This document shows positions 33,996 through 37,475 of a DNA stretch of 37,475 nucleotides, in pieces. Location of the stretch: contig JAKAUU010000031.1 of assembly GCA_021817505.1 (NCBI GenBank), positions 1 through 37,475 of the forward strand. The letters run 5' to 3'. The stretch comes from Microcaldota archaeon. Its GTDB lineage: Archaea > Micrarchaeota > Micrarchaeia > Micrarchaeales > CABMGC01. The translations under genes were made by a program, and so were the position numbers. The notes below the pieces were generated by a model. It was not told where the DNA came from, searched no databases, and was given only the letters and a program-made list of their open reading frames with translations. The stretch's first letter is position 1, and each line of letters starts with the position of its first letter.

Positions 33996-35354
33996 ATGTT
34001 TATTAATTCTTTTGCACCAATCCTTAACGAGAGCATGGGGTTCAAGGCTGATGATAGGATAAGACGGGCCATTGCCAGAGACAGAAAGTATATGCTCACC
34101 ACTACAAAAGAAGACTTCCCCTTGGTGGTCCAGAAGGCCTCTGGAGACTATATACATGACATTTCCGGAAACAGGTTTATCGATTTCTCAACGTTTATAT
34201 CAGTGTATAATTTCGGAGGCAACTCCAGAAAAGAGGTGAGGGAAGCAATAGTGAAGCAGATTGATCTGCTTATGCATAACGCTTTTACCGACTATTATTC
34301 AGAGGGCCCGGTAAATTTCGCAGAAAGCCTCCTGAAAATGCTTCCTAATGGTTTTGGCAAGGTGTTCTTCTCAAATTCAGGCACGGAAGCGAATGAGGCC
34401 GCACTTAAGTTTGCAAGGATATTCACTAAGCGCGAGTATGTGCTTGCCTTTTACGGCGCGTTCCATGGGAGAACTTACGGATCGTTATCCATGACTGCTT
34501 CTAAAACAGTGCAGCGGGCAGGAGTCGGACCGTTAGGGCCAGTTGTCCATGCGCCATATGCATACTGCTACAGGTGCCCTTTCAAGCTTGAGTACCCTTC
34601 ATGCGGAATGGCCTGCGTCGATTACATAAAGAAATATCCTTTGAGCAAGGAGATACCTGCAAATGAGACCGCTGCGATATTCATGGAGCCCATACAGGGA
34701 GAGGGCGGTTACGTTGTGCCTCCTAAAGAGTTTGTAAAAGGAATGCGCGAGATAGCTGATGATAATGGCATGCTTCTTGTTGATGATGAGGTTCAGGCAG
34801 GATATATGCGCACAGGCAAGTTCCTCGCGCTTGACAATTTCGGGGTTAAGGCAGATATCTACACCTTTGCAAAAAGCATCGGGGCAGGGCTGCCTCTCGG
34901 AGTAACGGTTACGAGAAGCTCACTTGGCGACCTGAAGCCCGGTTCGCATGCGAATACTTTTGGAGGTAATGCCGCTGTCGTGGCAGGCGCAGATGCGCTT
35001 CTTGGCTACGTGAGAAGAAATATGGTTAGGATAGAATCAGGAGTGAAGGAGAGGTCAAGGATCGCAATGAAGCGGTTGAATGAAATGAAGGAGAACTACG
35101 AGATTGTAGGGGACGTTCGTGGCATAGGGCTGATGATAGGTATTGAGATCGTGAAGGACAAGAAGAGCAAGATTCCAGGCGTAAAGGAAAGGGACGCAAT
35201 AATAAAGAGGGCTTTTGAAAGCGGGCTTGTTCTTCTTCCTGCAGGAGAGTGTTCAATTAGGATAATACCGCAGCTTGAGATTGACAAGAAGGTTCTGGAA
35301 AAAGGTTTGGACATACTTGAAGAGACAATCAGGAAGGTTTCACTAACCGCTTGA
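33996..35354 (+). CDS. PLP-dependent class III aminotransferase (aminotransferase/amino-acid racemase type)
   Basis: FFSNSGTEANEAALKFAR, AFHGRTYGSLSMTASK, LLVDDEVQAGYMRTGKF, TFAKSIGAGLPLG (PLP Lys), plus CYRCPFKLEYPSCGMACVDYI. Confidence 0.9.
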   Translation: MFINSFAPILNESMGFKADDRIRRAIARDRKYMLTTTKEDFPLVVQKASGDYIHDISGNRFIDFSTFISVYNFGGNSRKEVREAIVKQIDLLMHNAFTDYYSEGPVNFAESLLKMLPNGFGKVFFSNSGTEANEAALKFARIFTKREYVLAFYGAFHGRTYGSLSMTASKTVQRAGVGPLGPVVHAPYAYCYRCPFKLEYPSCGMACVDYIKKYPLSKEIPANETAAIFMEPIQGEGGYVVPPKEFVKGMREIADDNGMLLVDDEVQAGYMRTGKFLALDNFGVKADIYTFAKSIGAGLPLGVTVTRSSLGDLKPGSHANTFGGNAAVVAGADALLGYVRRNMVRIESGVKERSRIAMKRLNEMKENYEIVGDVRGIGLMIGIEIVKDKKSKIPGVKERDAIIKRAFESGLVLLPAGECSIRIIPQLEIDKKVLEKGLDILEETIRKVSLTA

Positions 35355-35488
35355 GTTTATTGCAGGCAAATGCGAACGCCGCATTGACTGACTACGAAGT
35401 TGCATTAAAATTTGCGCAAGGGATTGATGATTTTGATGCGCAAAAAAGAATACACGGCATGATTGATAGGATTGGTCAGAAGTCTTAG
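35351..35488 (+). CDS. Candidate small protein (46 codons including stop) overlapping upstream stop (TTGA)
   Basis: TTG start; MSLLQANANAALTDYEVALKFAQGIDDFDAQKRIHGMIDRIGQKS*. Below ORF-track length cutoff. Confidence 0.35.
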   Translation: MSLLQANANAALTDYEVALKFAQGIDDFDAQKRIHGMIDRIGQKS

Positions 35489-35569
35489 CCATTGCTCATG
35501 ATATGACTTAGTGTGTATTTATATATCAAAATATACATCACATATATTACGTTAGCGATCAGTGGGTTG

Positions 35570-36853
35570 ATGATGAAACACAGATCTAAAAAACAGAGTG
35601 GGCCTGGGCCTGAACAAGAAAAGCAAATAGGCTCTGCAGAGGATTTTAAGAAGCATGTGGGAAGGATCTCGGACAAGGTAAAGACGCATAGTCTTATTGA
35701 AAGTGCAGGAGCGAAAGATTTTGCCGGGAAGGTCGGAAGGGTTTCAGATAGATTGCACGACCCGGAAGTTGAAGAACGCAGGCGCATGCAAAAACATGAA
35801 AGAGTGATTGCAGGCATAGGCGCTGCTGTTGCCGTATGGAGCGTGTTAGTGTATGATCCGGCGGCAATCAGGCAGGATGTGAAAACGGTAAAATCTACTA
35901 CAAATGCAGAAGTTATCAATTTATTGCACAGCGAACAAACGAGCAAACATCAGGCTATGGGAGAATCGGTATCTAGCGGTTTGCCAACTACACAAGCTGT
36001 AGCGAAGATTAATATAGATAAGATAAGGGGAAATTCTTATCTTCATAAAAACGGCCATTTGTATGAATTGCAGAATTCGTGGTCAGCCCAGTTCAATATT
36101 AATTTGGGCATTATCACTAAAAATGCAGGAGGAAAAACAAAGAATCCGGAAGTGCTATGGCTGCAGAATGCGTTTAGTTCGTATAAAGGCAAGGCAACAA
36201 TTACATCTGAGATTTACCATGGAACCGTCCACATTGCACGTGAGATGGTTCATCGTGACAAAGAGGTAAATTGGGACTTGATTAGCGTTGGGCTATTGGG
36301 CAATGCTGCCAAGGAGGAAGCATTGCCGGTAGATATTCTCAGGGGAATAAGCGGCAGAGGCAAGGTATCTGATGATAGTAAGATAGAGGGAAACGATACG
36401 TACGAATACACCAGGTCAATTGCTGCTTCTACTGACAAAGTCCATATTGCCCTCGATATCAGAACTGCAGTTAAAGGACCGCATGAAGTGGAGATAAGCT
36501 TTGGCTATGCTCCAATAGGGAAGAAGGGGGATGTTAATTGGAAGAAAGAGACGACATTTGATAACGTTACATATCATGTTAAAGGAACGGTAGTAAGCGC
36601 AAATATGGGTTTTAGCAAAGTTTATGACGCGGGGCTTACTATTGATGGTTATGCCGATGGTGAGTTTTTCTATGCACAGAAGCTGAGTGGCACTCTCGGC
36701 ATATATGAAGAAGAAAAGGGAAAGTTGAAGGCATTGCCAGTAAGCGGATTTAAGGATTATAGCACTGCAGAATACACATATAACGTAAAATCAGTAATTA
36801 TACATAAGGGGACAGTCAAGATAGGCACAGTTAAAGGAAATGAAAATAAATAA
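35570..36853 (+). CDS. Thermopsin-like protein with N-terminal cytosolic extension and TM
   Basis: LYELQNSWSAQFNINLGIITKN...EVLWLQNAFSSYKG and NWKKETTFDNVTYHV resemble thermopsin (peptidase A5) motifs; TM ERVIAGIGAAVAVWSVLVY. ORF track starts at 35513. Confidence 0.5.
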   Translation: MMKHRSKKQSGPGPEQEKQIGSAEDFKKHVGRISDKVKTHSLIESAGAKDFAGKVGRVSDRLHDPEVEERRRMQKHERVIAGIGAAVAVWSVLVYDPAAIRQDVKTVKSTTNAEVINLLHSEQTSKHQAMGESVSSGLPTTQAVAKINIDKIRGNSYLHKNGHLYELQNSWSAQFNINLGIITKNAGGKTKNPEVLWLQNAFSSYKGKATITSEIYHGTVHIAREMVHRDKEVNWDLISVGLLGNAAKEEALPVDILRGISGRGKVSDDSKIEGNDTYEYTRSIAASTDKVHIALDIRTAVKGPHEVEISFGYAPIGKKGDVNWKKETTFDNVTYHVKGTVVSANMGFSKVYDAGLTIDGYADGEFFYAQKLSGTLGIYEEEKGKLKALPVSGFKDYSTAEYTYNVKSVIIHKGTVKIGTVKGNENK

Positions 36854-36970
36854 ACAACTATTGTTTTACACTGTTGTCAATAATTATAAAAATCGGGCGT
36901 TTATACATAGCTAAGGAGGTTGAACTGGCCTTCGTTGCCCGTGTAGGAGTTGTTTTTGCACTTAAGCATT

Positions 36971-36984
36971 AGGCAATATTGCCT
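36971..36984. other. 14-bp perfect palindrome at the 3' end of the last gene
   Basis: AGGCAATATTGCCT. Confidence 0.5.
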
Positions 36985-37475
36985 TATAGTAGCAAGAGAA
37001 ACGTTAGCAGAATTAATAAGCCGAATATTATAGATATCAGGCCGGTGATTATGATAAATTTTACAGTGGTGTCATGTGGAGATTTTTGAATTATTTCAGT
37101 ATTAGGTAGTGCTTTTTTGATAATGCTCAGATATTGCATAATTGTAATATCATTTTGTGTTTTTGCGTTCAATAAATAATAGTTATAATCTCTTTCGTAG
37201 GTTACAAGACGAATTGTATAAAGGCCGAATCTGTTTTCAGAGTATATGATTATTTTTTGGATTGCGGCATATTGAATTGAGAAGTTTTTGTCATTTGAAT
37301 TGCATAATGTCTTTGGACTGGTTTTGTTTTTCAGTACGTTTTCAGTAGCGGCTTTGTTTAGGAATATGCGAAATGAAATTAAAGCAGTTTGAATATTTCC
37401 TTTCTCAGTATAGCCGATATTTGCAAATATTACTCTTTTATTAGTAAAGAATAGTGACACAGGAGTTCTGAATGT
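36984..37475 (-). CDS. Hypothetical membrane protein with PH-like N-terminal segment (5' partial, frame open to window end)
   Basis: TFRTPVSLFFTNKRVIFANIG...; C-terminal TM hairpin VKFIIITGLISIIFGLLILLTFLLLL. Confidence 0.5.
   Translation of the reverse strand, partial: TFRTPVSLFFTNKRVIFANIGYTEKGNIQTALISFRIFLNKAATENVLKNKTSPKTLCNSNDKNFSIQYAAIQKIIIYSENRFGLYTIRLVTYERDYNYYLLNAKTQNDITIMQYLSIIKKALPNTEIIQKSPHDTTVKFIIITGLISIIFGLLILLTFLLLL

Noticed and set aside
1-37475. CRISPR array, rRNA, transposase or integrated element
   Set aside because: No regularly spaced repeats, rRNA motifs, transposase/integrase ORFs or attachment-site duplications were visible by eye.

Overview
This 37.5 kb window is a gene-dense archaeal chromosomal segment. 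Gene content (RNase P Rpp21/Rnp4 subunit, family B DNA polymerase, type II MetAP, SecY, DtdA, UPF0147, intron-containing tRNAs) together with class III signal peptides of the QSAMEYLLTYGW type suggests a DPANN/Micrarchaeota-like acidophile; the lineage call is inference. I find about 36 protein genes, four tRNAs and no CRISPR array, rRNA or clear transposon. Main blocks: HTH-grpE-dnaK-dnaJ; class II ribonucleotide reductase convergent with nrdR; map and polB; a NikR-like regulator divergent from a Ni/Co-type transporter; a V4R protein, secY and a start-less ogt; a fused-permease ABC transporter with its AAA-associated C-terminal domain on the opposite strand; DUF929 with a membrane partner; and several surface proteins. 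Strongest observations: (1) tRNA-Arg(UCU) carries a 14-nt insertion in the T-loop that folds as a canonical bulge-helix-bulge and restores TTCAAAT when removed; (2) two NrdR-box-like sites 31 bp apart upstream of nrdJ, with nrdR adjacent; (3) an O6-alkylguanine-DNA alkyltransferase ORF, absent from the supplied ORF track, in frame after the secY stop with no ATG/GTG/TTG start; (4) the split AAA-associated domain of the ABC ATPase. All family calls come from motif reading; no searches were run.
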